A stretch of DNA of 39,675 bases from assembly GCA_030841765.1 (NCBI GenBank), contig JAUUSS010000007.1, forward strand, positions 1 through 39,675, given 5' to 3'. Origin of the DNA: Collinsella aerofaciens. Its GTDB lineage: Bacteria > Actinomycetota > Coriobacteriia > Coriobacteriales > Coriobacteriaceae. Shown in pieces: positions 1-7,976 of the stretch. The number at the start of each line of letters is the position of its first letter. Positions within the stretch are counted from its first letter, which is position 1. The translations under genes were made by a program, and so were the position numbers. Under the pieces are notes generated by a model. The model was not told the origin of the DNA. It was given only the letters and a program-made list of their open reading frames with translations, and searched no databases.

Positions 1-22
1 GCTTAATGGGTGCGCATATATA

Positions 23-850
23 TTGACGGTCGACGTGGGCAATACGTTCATTCGCTTTGGCCTGTTTGCCGAGGATTCGGCCGCGGCGCAGGAATGCCCG
101 CTTGCGACGTGCGAGATCACGACGCCGTCGAGCATTACGGCCGACGAAGCGCGTATGCGTCTCGCTCAAGTCATGGCCGCGCTGGCGGCTGATGCAGGCA
201 TGCCCGGCGCGCTCGTGCCCACGGCGGCCGTGCTGAGCTGCGTGGTGCCGGCGCTCGAGCGCCCGTGGAAGGCAGCTCTTTCCCGCACCTGCACGGGGCG
301 CGTGCTCACCGTGGGTCCGGGCCTCAAGACTGGCATGCCCGTCCACTACGACGACCCGGCCGAGATCGGCCCCGACCGCATCGCCGACGCCGTGGCGGCC
401 CGTGCCGTCTACGGCTCTCCGTGCATCGTAATCGACCTGGGTACCACGACCAATATCGAGGTCATCGACGCGCACGGTACCTTTGTGGGCGGCGTCATCG
501 CGCCGGGTCTGGCGCTTGGCGCCCGCTCGCTTTCGGCTGCTGCGGCGCGTTTGCCTCAGGTCGAGCCTTCGGCGCCAACGCACGTCATCGGTCGCAACAC
601 GCGCGAGGCCATGCGCTCGGGCGTGGTTCTGGGCGAGGTAGCCCGCATCGACGGTATGCTCGACATGGTGCTTGCCGAGATGCGCGCGACCAAGGCCGCG
701 GGGGAGGGCGACGTGCCCATCGTCATTACCGGCGACGATGCCGAGGCACTCGCGTCGCTGGTCGGTCACAGTCTGACGGTCGACGACGCACTGACGTTGC
801 GGGGTCTCGCCGAGCTCTACCACATCAATCAAAAGCCCCGGCGCGCGTAG
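23..850 (+). CDS. coaX: Type III pantothenate kinase (5' end uncertain)
   Basis: Phosphorylates pantothenate, the first step of coenzyme A synthesis, in the cytosol. The DVGNT phosphate-binding motif sits at the very N-terminus, followed by GPDRIADAVAA (the GxDR motif) and IDLGTTTNIEVID, which matches the family's D-x-G-T-x-T nucleotide motif. The protein is about 275 residues, normal for CoaX. The only start codon visible in frame is TTG at 23, with no convincing ribosome-binding site. The frame is open upstream to the window edge without an ATG, so the true start may lie just outside the window and the entry should be treated as possibly 5'-partial. The next gene has its own promoter, so co-transcription is not required. 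Confidence 0.9.
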   Translation: MTVDVGNTFIRFGLFAEDSAAAQECPLATCEITTPSSITADEARMRLAQVMAALAADAGMPGALVPTAAVLSCVVPALERPWKAALSRTCTGRVLTVGPGLKTGMPVHYDDPAEIGPDRIADAVAARAVYGSPCIVIDLGTTTNIEVIDAHGTFVGGVIAPGLALGARSLSAAAARLPQVEPSAPTHVIGRNTREAMRSGVVLGEVARIDGMLDMVLAEMRATKAAGEGDVPIVITGDDAEALASLVGHSLTVDDALTLRGLAELYHINQKPRRA

Positions 851-889
851 CGATGGGGCGGTGGGACAAAAGCGTCTCCACCTTTCACC

Positions 890-898
890 TGCTACAAT
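890..898 (+). promoter_or_regulatory. Extended -10 promoter of the dCMP deaminase gene
   Basis: TG-C-TACAAT forms an extended -10 element (TG at 890-891, hexamer 893-898). A start near 905 leaves a short leader before the ATG at 933. It lies downstream of the GTG at 861 that would otherwise be the first start, which supports the later ATG. No good -35 is visible, as expected for an extended -10 promoter. Confidence 0.5.
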
Positions 899-932
899 GG
901 GTCAAACTATTGCGATTTCGGGGGTGTCTGCC

Positions 933-1457
933 ATGTCGGACGATCTTCATCAAACTTCGTCAGGCAAGCGCCTGGACGTCATTAGCTGGGACGAGTTCTT
1001 TATGAGCGTGGCCATCGCCGCGCAGCGCCGCAGCAAGGACCCCAACACGCAGGTGGGTGCGTGCATCGCCAGCACCAACCACCGCATCCTTTCGGTGGGC
1101 TACAACGGTACACCCTCGGCGCTCAACGACGACTTTTTCCCGTGGGGTACGAGCGACGACCCGCTGCAGGACAAGCACAACTACGTGGTCCATGCCGAGG
1201 CCAACGCCGTGCTCAACTACCGTGGCTCGCTCAAGGACCTCGAGGGTTCCACGGTCTACGTCACGCTGTTCCCGTGCCACGACTGCGCCAAGATTTTGGC
1301 TCAGGTGGGCGTGGGCGAGGTCGTCTACCTGGACAACAAGTACGCCGACACCGATGACGGCCGTATCAGCCGCCGCATTCTCGACTCCTGTGGCATCAGC
1401 TACCGCCAGGTCATCGTCGATGTCCAGATTGGTACCGGGGGACAGGCTCGACAGTAA
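933..1457 (+). CDS. Deoxycytidylate (dCMP) deaminase family protein
   Basis: Zinc-dependent deaminase of the ComEB/dCMP deaminase family, converting dCMP to dUMP for thymidylate synthesis. The zinc site is visible as HAEANAVLNY (His ligand and catalytic Glu) and PCHDCAKIL (two Cys ligands). The N-terminal SWDEFFMSVAIAAQRRSKDP is typical of the family. At 174 residues from the ATG at 933 the length is normal. The frame stays open upstream to a GTG at 861, but the G-rich stretch before 933 and the promoter at 890-898 favour 933. It is followed by about 170 bp of intergenic sequence. The assignment is firm at family level; the exact substrate is inferred. Confidence 0.9.
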   Translation: MSDDLHQTSSGKRLDVISWDEFFMSVAIAAQRRSKDPNTQVGACIASTNHRILSVGYNGTPSALNDDFFPWGTSDDPLQDKHNYVVHAEANAVLNYRGSLKDLEGSTVYVTLFPCHDCAKILAQVGVGEVVYLDNKYADTDDGRISRRILDSCGISYRQVIVDVQIGTGGQARQ

Positions 1458-1628
1458 TATGCGTTGTCGCTATCTGACGACGAACGCAGCTCGAAGAGCC
1501 CCGTCCCAAATTGGCTACTCGTGAAAGTCGCGTCTGCGCGCATGGACGGCTCGTGAGCGGGTACATGGCTGTAGTAACATAGCTTCTGTCCGCGGGCGTG
1601 CCCGCGTTATTGTGAGAAAGGAGCCCCT

Positions 1629-1907
1629 GTGGCTGTTAACGAAGAGCTGCTTAAGAAGGTTCTTGAAGAGATTCGCCCCAACCTGCAGGCCGACGGCGGC
1701 GATATGGAGTATGTGGGCGTTGACGACGAGGGCGTCGTCCAGCTTGAGCTTCAGGGCGCCTGCGCCGGCTGCCCTATGAGCGCACTGACCCTGTCCATGG
1801 GCATCGAGCGCATCCTCAAGGAGCACGTGCCCGGCGTTACCCGTGTTGAGCAGATCAATGCCTCCGGCGAGACCGACGACCTGTACGACGAGTACGCGCC
1901 GTTCTAA
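1629..1907 (+). CDS. NifU-like C-terminal domain Fe-S scaffold protein
   Basis: A 92-residue stand-alone NifU C-terminal-type domain, a carrier or scaffold for iron-sulfur clusters in the cytosol. The core LLKKVLEEIRPNLQADGGDM and the cluster-binding CAGC within GACAGCPMSALTLSMGIER are family hallmarks. Length is normal for the single-domain form. The start is GTG at 1629, preceded by the ribosome-binding site AGAAAGGAG. No partner suf or isc genes are in the window. Confidence 0.93.
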   Translation: MAVNEELLKKVLEEIRPNLQADGGDMEYVGVDDEGVVQLELQGACAGCPMSALTLSMGIERILKEHVPGVTRVEQINASGETDDLYDEYAPF

Positions 1908-1952
1908 GATGCGAAGGCTGCGGACGGCATACTCCGCATAGACGTTACGCCC

Positions 1953-1991
1953 AAATATGCGGCTGCGAGCGCAAGGCCCGCGGCCGCATTT
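1953..1991 (+). terminator. Hairpin after the nifU-like gene, possible terminator
   Basis: Arms AAATATGCGGCTGCG (1953-1967) and CGCGGCCGCATTT (1979-1991) pair with few mismatches around an 11-nt loop. There is only a weak T run after it (TTTGTATG). It lies between the nifU-like gene and lgt. Confidence 0.4.
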
Positions 1992-2016
1992 GTATGTAGG
2001 GAGTAGGAGGGTCGAC

Positions 2017-2838
2017 ATGCTCAACGACTTCTACCATATGCTTGATCCTGTCGCGATCTCGGCGGGCCCCATCACTATCTACTGGTACGGCCTGGCCTAC
2101 GTGGTCGGCGCTCTGCTCACGGCGGTCGTCATGTACCGCACACAGCGTCGCTGGGGCTTTAACATCACGATTGACGACCTGACGAGTGTCGTGGTCGGCG
2201 TGGTCTTTGGCCTCATTATCGGTGCGCGCCTGTTCTACGTCGTCTTTTACGGTGATGGCTACTACTGGGCGCACCCGCTCGAGATCTTTGCCACCAACGA
2301 GGGCGGCATGAGCTTCCATGGCGGCTTGGTGGGCGGCATTATCGGCGGCATCATCGTGTGCCGCATGTATAAGCTCGATGCCTGGACTTTGGCAGACCTT
2401 GCCGTCATAGGCGCGCCGCTGGCCTTGTGCCTGGGCCGTTGTGCCAACTTTGTCAACGGTGAGCTGTGGGGCAAGCCGACCGATCTGCCCTGGGGCGTGG
2501 TCTTCGGTGGCACCGCGGGCGATATGCCGCGTCACCCCTCCCAGCTCTACGAGGCATTTCTTGAGGGCATCGTGCTCTTTTGCATTCTGCAGGTGCTCAG
2601 CCGCAAAAAGCCGCTACTGCCCCAAGGCACGTTTATGGGCGTGTTTGTGATGGGTTACGGCATCGTCCGCTTCCTCATTGAGTTTGTGCGCGTGCCCGAT
2701 GCCCAGCTGGGCTATCTGCTTGGCGGCGTCATTACGATGGGTCAGCTGCTGAGCCTGCCGCTCGTAATCGCGGGCCTGGCGCTCATCATCTTTGCTCGTC
2801 GCCGCAACCAACCCCAGCGCATCTACCTCGACGCCTAA
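2017..2838 (+). CDS. lgt: Prolipoprotein diacylglyceryl transferase
   Basis: Integral membrane enzyme that moves diacylglycerol from phosphatidylglycerol to the lipobox cysteine of prolipoproteins. About seven hydrophobic segments are visible. Signatures are SFHGGLVGG (His101, matching the catalytic-site His of E. coli Lgt), LGRCANFVNGELWG (Arg141 in the invariant GR..NF..GE motif) and RHPSQLYEA. At 273 residues the length is typical. The start at 2017 is chosen because TAGGAGG lies 6 nt upstream; the frame continues 20 codons further without support. The stop codon overlaps the first bases of an intergenic hairpin (2837-2873). Confidence 0.96.
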   Translation: MLNDFYHMLDPVAISAGPITIYWYGLAYVVGALLTAVVMYRTQRRWGFNITIDDLTSVVVGVVFGLIIGARLFYVVFYGDGYYWAHPLEIFATNEGGMSFHGGLVGGIIGGIIVCRMYKLDAWTLADLAVIGAPLALCLGRCANFVNGELWGKPTDLPWGVVFGGTAGDMPRHPSQLYEAFLEGIVLFCILQVLSRKKPLLPQGTFMGVFVMGYGIVRFLIEFVRVPDAQLGYLLGGVITMGQLLSLPLVIAGLALIIFARRRNQPQRIYLDA

Positions 2839-2873
2839 CCACCACAAAGGGGACAGGCACCTTTGTGGTGGTT
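2837..2873 (+). repeat. Perfect hairpin starting in the lgt stop codon
   Basis: AACCACCACAAAGG (2837-2850) and CCTTTGTGGTGGTT (2860-2873) are perfect 14-nt complements around the 9-nt loop GGACAGGCA. The left arm begins with the last two bases of the lgt TAA. No T tract follows beyond TTTG. It shares the GGGACAG loop core and the stop-codon position with the repeat copies at 7770 and 35965. Confidence 0.8.
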
Positions 2874-2908
2874 TGCTGGGCAACGATGATAGAACCGTAA
2901 CGTTTCCC

Positions 2909-2953
2909 CAGATAAAACCTGCTAAAATAAACCTGTCCCTTTTTGGCAGGTTT
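2909..2953 (-). repeat. Dispersed hairpin repeat, copy 1 (reverse orientation)
   Basis: Read on the minus strand it runs AAACCTGCCAAAAAGGGACA, then GGTTTATTTTAGCAGG and TTTTATCTG. It is nearly the same as the copies at 7770 and 35965. The ends of the unit (AAACCTGCCAAAA and TTTTAGCAGGTTT) are inverted repeats. It lies just before the ribosome-binding site of the DUF6020-like gene. Confidence 0.75.
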
Positions 2954-2973
2954 CTAGAAAGGCTCTTTGGACT

Positions 2974-5157
2974 GTGAAGGATTCCGATCTCTCCACAACG
3001 GCTGCGCGCGACGCTGCCCGCATCGTCTGGTTTAAGCGCTACCCCGCCAAGCAGACGCTCATCGCATTTTTGCTCGCGCTGTTGGCGACCACGGCGTTTT
3101 CCATCGATCCCGCCCCGGTGTCGAGCAACGCAGTCTTGGCGATTGACCCCAAAGCCTCGGGCATGCTGTACGTGTGCTACGAGGTGCTCCTCTCGTTTGC
3201 CGGCCATACCGACGCGGTCATGCTACTTGCACTTGCCTGCCTGCTCACCTTGCCGTTTCGCTATGTGTTCTTTGGCCGCGGTGACGCTTGGCGCCCGTCG
3301 GTCGTGCTGCCATCGCTGTTCTTTGCCGTCTGCATGGTGTTCGGCCGTAGCTACGATCTTACCGATTCGGCCGAGATTGTCCTTGGCGACAAACCCCGCA
3401 TCATCTGCGCCTGGATTGGCGGCGCGGGCTGGATGCTCTTGGCGGTCGTTGCCTTCTATCTGGCTTTTGAGTGCCTGGATTGGCTGAGCTCTCGGCGCAT
3501 CCCGTTTTCCGAAGCGCACTTTGGCCGCGTATGGCGTGTGGCTCACGCCGTGCTCTCGGTCCATCCCTTTGCCGGGCCCTTCCTGGTGCTTATGATCGCC
3601 TGGGCGCCCACGCTTATCGCTTCGCTGCCCGGTCTTTTTATGGGAGATACGGGTGCGCAGATTCGCCAGTGGTTCAACTACCCCAACGGCACGAGTGACT
3701 ACCTGCGTCTGCTCAATCCCAATGTGTTGCTCAACGGACATCACCCCGTGGTGCACACGGCTATCATCGGTTCGTGCGTCCAGCTGGGGCTTTCACTGTT
3801 CAACAGCGCTAACGCGGGTCTTGCCATCTACACCTGTGCTCAGTTCGTCATCACGGCCGCCTGCATGGCCTATTCCATTTCGTCGCTGCGCAAACTGGGC
3901 GTGAGCCTGCCGGTTCGCGGTGCGATCCTGCTGTTCTTTGCGTTTATGCCGATGTTCTCTAACTACGCGGCGTTGCTCACCAAAGACGTGCTCTTTGCCG
4001 ACGCGTTCTTGGTGCTGCTGGTACAGACCGTCAAGCTCGTGGCATGTGGCTTGCCCCGTCGTGATGCCAATGTCGAGCGAGCGGGCGAGAAAGCCCCCGT
4101 GCTCTTTGCGCGCCACGACTGGCTGCTGCTCGCTCTGGGCGCCATGGGTTCCACGTTCCTGCGCAACGGCGGCCTGGTGTTTCCCCTGGCGGCATGCGTA
4201 ATCGCGGCGGCGTTTTGCGTATGGGACGTGCATGTGGCTCGTCGTGCAGCCAAGCAGACTGGTGCTGCGCCTTCGGGCGCCATCCCGCGTTTCCGCTGGG
4301 TTGGCGTTCTCGCGGTGCTCGTGCTCTGCCTTGCCTCTAATATGTACTTCACCAAGGTCTTTATGCCGGCGCACGATATCACGCCTGGTTCCAAGCGCGA
4401 AATCCTCTCGATTCCGTTTCAGCAGACCGCTCGTTTCGTCCAAAAGCACGACGGCCTCAACTCGGGCGTCAACCCTACGGTTAAGGAGGACGGCACCATT
4501 GTGGAGGCTCCTTGCGACGGTTCGGTGACCGACGAAGAGCGTGCCGTGATCGATCGCGTACTCAAGTACGAGAACCTGGGCCGCCGCTACAATCCCGACA
4601 AGTCCGACGCCGTCAAGAACTGCTTTAACGAGTACGCCTCGCAGGAGGACATCGATGCCTATTTTGAGGTATGGGCTCAGATGTTTAAGAAGGATCCCGA
4701 GTGCTATATCTCGGCGCTTATCAATAACTACTATGGCTATTTTTATCCGAGCGCGCGCGATGCCTGGGTCTACAGCACGGCGCGTAGTGCCGAGATCATG
4801 GCGCGTCCCGACAACCTCAAGTACTTCGACTTCCATCCGGTTGACAGCAACGTGGTGCGCTGGTGCGACCACCTGATCAACCTGTATCGCGTGGCAGTGC
4901 AACGCATACCGTTTATCTCGCTCACCATGAGCTCGGCCACCTACGTGTGGATCATGATCGCCGTGGTGGTCTACCTGCTGCGTCGTCATTCATGGCGTGC
5001 ACTGGCGATCTGGGTGCCGCTGTTGGGCGTGCTCGCTGTGTGCCTGATTGGCCCGTGCAACGGCTCGACTTATATGCGCTACCTGTATCCGGTCATCGCC
5101 TGCATGCCCTTCGCCATCGGCGCCACCGTCACCCGCAGCGACTTCCTCTGGTCCTAA
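2974..5157 (+). CDS. Large polytopic membrane protein, DUF6020-like
   Basis: A 727-residue membrane protein of no established function. About a dozen hydrophobic segments are visible (for example residues ~28-42, 80-95, 200-225, 285-300, 310-330, 640-690). The conserved-looking block PGLFMGDTGAQIRQWFN, then HHPVVHTAIIG near residues 222-265, and a soluble region between about residues 470 and 630 resemble the DUF6020 family, whose layout recalls GT-C glycosyltransferases. A transferase role is inference only. The start is GTG at 2974, with AGAAAGG about 11 nt upstream. Dispersed repeats lie in its leader and its neighbours are unrelated housekeeping genes. Confidence 0.7.
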   Translation: MKDSDLSTTAARDAARIVWFKRYPAKQTLIAFLLALLATTAFSIDPAPVSSNAVLAIDPKASGMLYVCYEVLLSFAGHTDAVMLLALACLLTLPFRYVFFGRGDAWRPSVVLPSLFFAVCMVFGRSYDLTDSAEIVLGDKPRIICAWIGGAGWMLLAVVAFYLAFECLDWLSSRRIPFSEAHFGRVWRVAHAVLSVHPFAGPFLVLMIAWAPTLIASLPGLFMGDTGAQIRQWFNYPNGTSDYLRLLNPNVLLNGHHPVVHTAIIGSCVQLGLSLFNSANAGLAIYTCAQFVITAACMAYSISSLRKLGVSLPVRGAILLFFAFMPMFSNYAALLTKDVLFADAFLVLLVQTVKLVACGLPRRDANVERAGEKAPVLFARHDWLLLALGAMGSTFLRNGGLVFPLAACVIAAAFCVWDVHVARRAAKQTGAAPSGAIPRFRWVGVLAVLVLCLASNMYFTKVFMPAHDITPGSKREILSIPFQQTARFVQKHDGLNSGVNPTVKEDGTIVEAPCDGSVTDEERAVIDRVLKYENLGRRYNPDKSDAVKNCFNEYASQEDIDAYFEVWAQMFKKDPECYISALINNYYGYFYPSARDAWVYSTARSAEIMARPDNLKYFDFHPVDSNVVRWCDHLINLYRVAVQRIPFISLTMSSATYVWIMIAVVVYLLRRHSWRALAIWVPLLGVLAVCLIGPCNGSTYMRYLYPVIACMPFAIGATVTRSDFLWS

Positions 5158-5322
5158 CTTGGTGCATTGGGGTCAGGATACTTTGCACTAAGGGGCCGCA
5201 TCATCACGACGCCTTCATTTTGGGGTTTATCTCGCAGGCCAGTAGGTATATCATAACGACGTTTGTTTATATTGCCCGAGCATCTGCGCTGGGCTTTAGG
5301 TCGAAACCGATAGGAGACACGT

Positions 5323-6129
5323 ATGTCCGGACACTCTAAGTGGGCCACAACCAAGCATCGTAAGGGCGCGCAGGACGCCAAGCGTTCCGCCCTCTTCTCC
5401 AAGCTGAGCCGCAACATCACCGTTGCTGCCCGTCTCGGCGGTGACCCGCTGCCCGAGAACAACGCCAGCCTCGCCGCTGCTGTTGCCAAGGCCAAGGCTC
5501 AGTCCATGCCTAAGGACAAGATCAAGTCCGCTATCGACAAGGCTTTTGGTTCGGGTGCTGACGCCGCCGTCTACGAGAACATCGTGTACGAGGGCTACGG
5601 TCCCGCCGGTGTCGCCGTCTACGTCGACTGCCTGACCGACAACCGCAACCGTACCGCCGCTGATGTCCGTTCCGCCTTCTCCCACGCTGGTGGCAACCTG
5701 GGCACCTCCGGCTCCGTCGCCTTCCAGTTTGAGCGCAAGGGCCAGATCGTCGTCGCCAAGGAGATTCTGGACGAGAACGCCAAGAAGGAGACCATGATCG
5801 CCAACGGTGCTGCCGGTGACGAGGATGAGTTCATGATGGCCATCGCCGAGGCCGGTGGCGAGGACTACGAGGACGCCGGCGAGGAGTGGATCGTCTGGAC
5901 TACTGCCAACGAGGTCATGGCTGTCTCCAAGGCGCTCGAGGAGCAGGGCGTCCAGGTCAAGGGCTCCGAGACCACCATGGTCCCGACCACCCCGACCGAG
6001 GTCTCCGGCGCCGACGCCAAGAAGGTTCAGCGCCTCATCGACCGTCTTGAGGAGCTCGACGACGTCCAGGATGTTTACAGCACCATGGACATGACCGACG
6101 AGGTCATCGCTGCCCTCGAGGAGGAGTAG
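5323..6129 (+). CDS. YebC/PmpR family DNA-binding regulatory protein
   Basis: Cytosolic protein of the YebC/PmpR/TACO1 family, linked in other organisms to transcriptional control and to relief of ribosome stalling. The invariant N-terminus MSGHSKWATTKHRKGAQDAK and the FSKLSRNITVAARLGGDP segment identify it. At 268 residues it is somewhat longer than the usual ~240; the acidic stretch around residues 160-190 (EDEFMMAIAEAGGEDYEDAG) contributes. A strong terminator follows at 6199. The upstream 165 bp shows no clear promoter. Confidence 0.95.
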   Translation: MSGHSKWATTKHRKGAQDAKRSALFSKLSRNITVAARLGGDPLPENNASLAAAVAKAKAQSMPKDKIKSAIDKAFGSGADAAVYENIVYEGYGPAGVAVYVDCLTDNRNRTAADVRSAFSHAGGNLGTSGSVAFQFERKGQIVVAKEILDENAKKETMIANGAAGDEDEFMMAIAEAGGEDYEDAGEEWIVWTTANEVMAVSKALEEQGVQVKGSETTMVPTTPTEVSGADAKKVQRLIDRLEELDDVQDVYSTMDMTDEVIAALEEE

Positions 6130-6198
6130 CGCCCGCACGGGTTAAGCCGTGCATATCTGGGCATAATGAAGCGAGCATGCAAGCCTCGTGGAATAGAT

Positions 6199-6240
6199 GA
6201 GCCGGATCCGCGTGCGTAGAGCACCGGACCCGGCTCTTTT
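6199..6240 (+). terminator. Rho-independent terminator after yebC
   Basis: GAGCCGGATCCG (6199-6210) pairs with CGGACCCGGCTC (6225-6236) with one mismatch, and TTTT follows. A TATAAT at 6240-6245 directly after it could serve the next operon, but no matching -35 is visible. Confidence 0.8.
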
Positions 6241-6295
6241 ATAATGATGCGAACCGTTTTGCATTTCGAGAGCCGAGATTTGAAGGGAGCGCCGC

Positions 6296-6841
6296 GTGCG
6301 CGTACTCAAACGAGCCCTAGCGATCGTGTACCTTGCCGCTACCATCGTGGCGCTGGGTACGCTTGTCTGCCAGTTTTGGGGGCCGTATACGTATCGCTTT
6401 ATGTTGCTGATGCGCGACCCCATGCCGCGCATTGTCGTGACGGCATGCGGCGGAGTTGTGGCGATCGGCGTGCTGGTAAGCTTCGTCCGCCTGATGTTTG
6501 CTCGTCGCGAGCCGTCCTGCGTGCATCCGGCGGGGGAGCGCAATATCGAGGTCACGCTCGCGGCGCTTTCTTCGTGTGCCAGGGCTGCTGCCGAGCGCGA
6601 CGACCGCGTGATGGTCGAGCATGTCGAGGCCCGCGTCCAAGGCCCCGACGATTCGCACGTCCGATTTAAGGTCGAGGCTATCGCGCTTGACGATAAGGAC
6701 GTGGCATCTCTGGCTACCGCGATGCAGCAGCGCATCGAGGAAGCTTGCGACACCATGCTCGGCACGCCGGGTACGACCACGCGCGTCCGTTTTTTGCCGT
6801 CCAAGACTACCGTCCAGACCGTGGAGGTTTCCGGTGAGTGA
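6296..6841 (+). CDS. amaP: Alkaline shock response membrane anchor protein AmaP
   Basis: Two hydrophobic segments near the N-terminus (about residues 8-28 and 44-64) are followed by a soluble domain of about 110 residues. This matches AmaP, which in Firmicutes anchors Asp23 at the membrane. The length is 181 residues. The start is GTG at 6296, preceded by AAGGGAG. The gene is followed, with an 8-nt overlap, by a DUF2273 gene and then by asp23, the usual AmaP operon partners, and this context carries much of the assignment. Confidence 0.8.
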   Translation: MRVLKRALAIVYLAATIVALGTLVCQFWGPYTYRFMLLMRDPMPRIVVTACGGVVAIGVLVSFVRLMFARREPSCVHPAGERNIEVTLAALSSCARAAAERDDRVMVEHVEARVQGPDDSHVRFKVEAIALDDKDVASLATAMQQRIEEACDTMLGTPGTTTRVRFLPSKTTVQTVEVSGE

Positions 6842-7211
6842 TACCAATCAAGATAAGACCGCTCGTACGCCGCGCCTGACGATTGACCAGAGCGCCACGC
6901 CGGCGAGCGAACCTGTTGATTCCAAAGCAGAGGCAACCGAGTTGCAAGACGCAGCAGCCGCGGATTTTGACGAGGCTATGGGTCTCATCAAGGGTACGGG
7001 GGCGGCTATCTGGAGCTATGCCGTCCGTCATCCCAATACCACGCTCGGAGCCGTCGCTGGTTTTGTGCTCGCCGTGTTGGTGCTCACGTTGGGCCTGTGG
7101 GACACGCTCGTCATTGCATTCTTCGTGCTGATCGGCGCAGTGATTGGCCAGATTCGTGACGGCGAGAACGGGATCGTCAACTTCTTCGGTCGTCTGTTTA
7201 GCGGTCGCTAA
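6834..7211 (+). CDS. DUF2273-like small membrane protein
   Basis: A 125-residue protein with a hydrophilic N-terminus of about 60 residues, then one long or two close hydrophobic segments (about residues 74-108) and a short tail IRDGENGIVNFFGRLF, as in DUF2273 proteins of Asp23 operons. It starts at GTG 6834 inside the end of amaP (8-nt overlap), with GGAGG 7 nt upstream, so translation is probably coupled. The frame is open further upstream, but that part is antisense-like shadow of amaP. Its function is unknown; a role in the Asp23 membrane complex is inferred. Confidence 0.75.
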   Translation: MSDTNQDKTARTPRLTIDQSATPASEPVDSKAEATELQDAAAADFDEAMGLIKGTGAAIWSYAVRHPNTTLGAVAGFVLAVLVLTLGLWDTLVIAFFVLIGAVIGQIRDGENGIVNFFGRLFSGR

Positions 7212-7255
7212 TATGTATTCGACTGTCGCATCCGCGGCAGGCATAAGGAGGAACC

Positions 7256-7771
7256 ATGGCTTTTAATACGAAGGTCGATGTAGCCGATACCGAGCTCGAG
7301 GCAGACGAGACCGTCACCGCCGAGGCCGAGGATGTGACGCTCGAGGATGAGGCGCTCGTCGAGGCCGAGTCCGATGCTGATGAGGACGACGAGGAAGCGG
7401 ACGAGTCCGAGGACTCGCTGACCTATTCCAACGGTGTGATCGAGAAGATCGTCGCCATGGCCACCCGCGAGGTACCGCACGTCCTGGGCATGAAGGGCAA
7501 CCTCATGCACTTTGTGCAGGAGCAGTTTGGTGCCGAGAATCTGACCAAGGGCGTGACAGTCGAGGTCACCGATGACAACCGCGTGGTCGTTAACATTTCC
7601 GTCATTATCGAGTACGGCGCCTATGCGCCCGCGATTTTCGACGACGTTAAGGCGCGCGTGACCGAGCGTCTGGCTGCGATGACCGGCCTTGAGGTGGCAG
7701 GCGTCAACCTGCGCATCGAGGATGTTATCACCCCCGAGGAGTACGAGCACCGCACCAACCAGCACGAGTAA
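7256..7771 (+). CDS. Asp23/Gls24 family envelope stress response protein
   Basis: A 171-residue Asp23/Gls24 protein. The core begins at YSNGVIEKIVAMATREVPHV (about residue 59) and continues through VVVNISVIIEYGA to the C-terminal VNLRIEDVITPEE, as in the family. Residues about 9-58 form a very acidic low-complexity tail (Glu/Asp/Ala) that most family members lack. It is last in the amaP-DUF2273-asp23 operon, with the ribosome-binding site AAGGAGG. The TAA stop overlaps the start of a dispersed hairpin repeat. Confidence 0.9.
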   Translation: MAFNTKVDVADTELEADETVTAEAEDVTLEDEALVEAESDADEDDEEADESEDSLTYSNGVIEKIVAMATREVPHVLGMKGNLMHFVQEQFGAENLTKGVTVEVTDDNRVVVNISVIIEYGAYAPAIFDDVKARVTERLAAMTGLEVAGVNLRIEDVITPEEYEHRTNQHE

Positions 7772-7812
7772 CCTACCAAAAAGGGATGTTTATTTTGGCA
7801 GATTTTATCTGC
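7770..7812 (+). repeat. Dispersed hairpin repeat, copy 2
   Basis: It begins inside the asp23 TAA stop and reads AACCTACCAAAAAGGGATGT, then TTATTTTGGCAGATTTTATC, then TGC. It matches the copies at 2909 and 35965 closely. The pairing arms CCTACCAAAA and TTTTGGCAG are more decayed here. Confidence 0.75.
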
Positions 7813-7822
7813 GAAAACGTCA

Positions 7823-7860
7823 AACGGCCGGTCGCACGGATGTATGTGCGGCCGGCCGTT
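7823..7860 (+). terminator. Terminator-like hairpin after asp23
   Basis: AACGGCCGGTCGCAC (7823-7837) pairs with GTGCGGCCGGCCGTT (7846-7860), with one G-T wobble and an 8-nt loop, followed by the T-rich ATTTGTAT. It probably ends the asp23 operon. Confidence 0.65.
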
Positions 7861-7905
7861 ATTTGTATGCCCCCGATGTAGGCATACCACTCGTCTAACT
7901 AGGGG

Positions 7906-7933
7906 TTGCAATCGTCGCGTTCCGCGTTACCCT
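7906..7933 (+). promoter_or_regulatory. Possible promoter of the yitT-like gene
   Basis: TTGCAA (7906-7911) and TACCCT (7928-7933) are separated by 16 nt, about 45 nt before the start codon. The -10 is a weak match. Confidence 0.3.
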
Positions 7934-7976
7934 AATGGGCGCATTGTTTCCAAATTGTTAACGAGGGGTTGCCGTA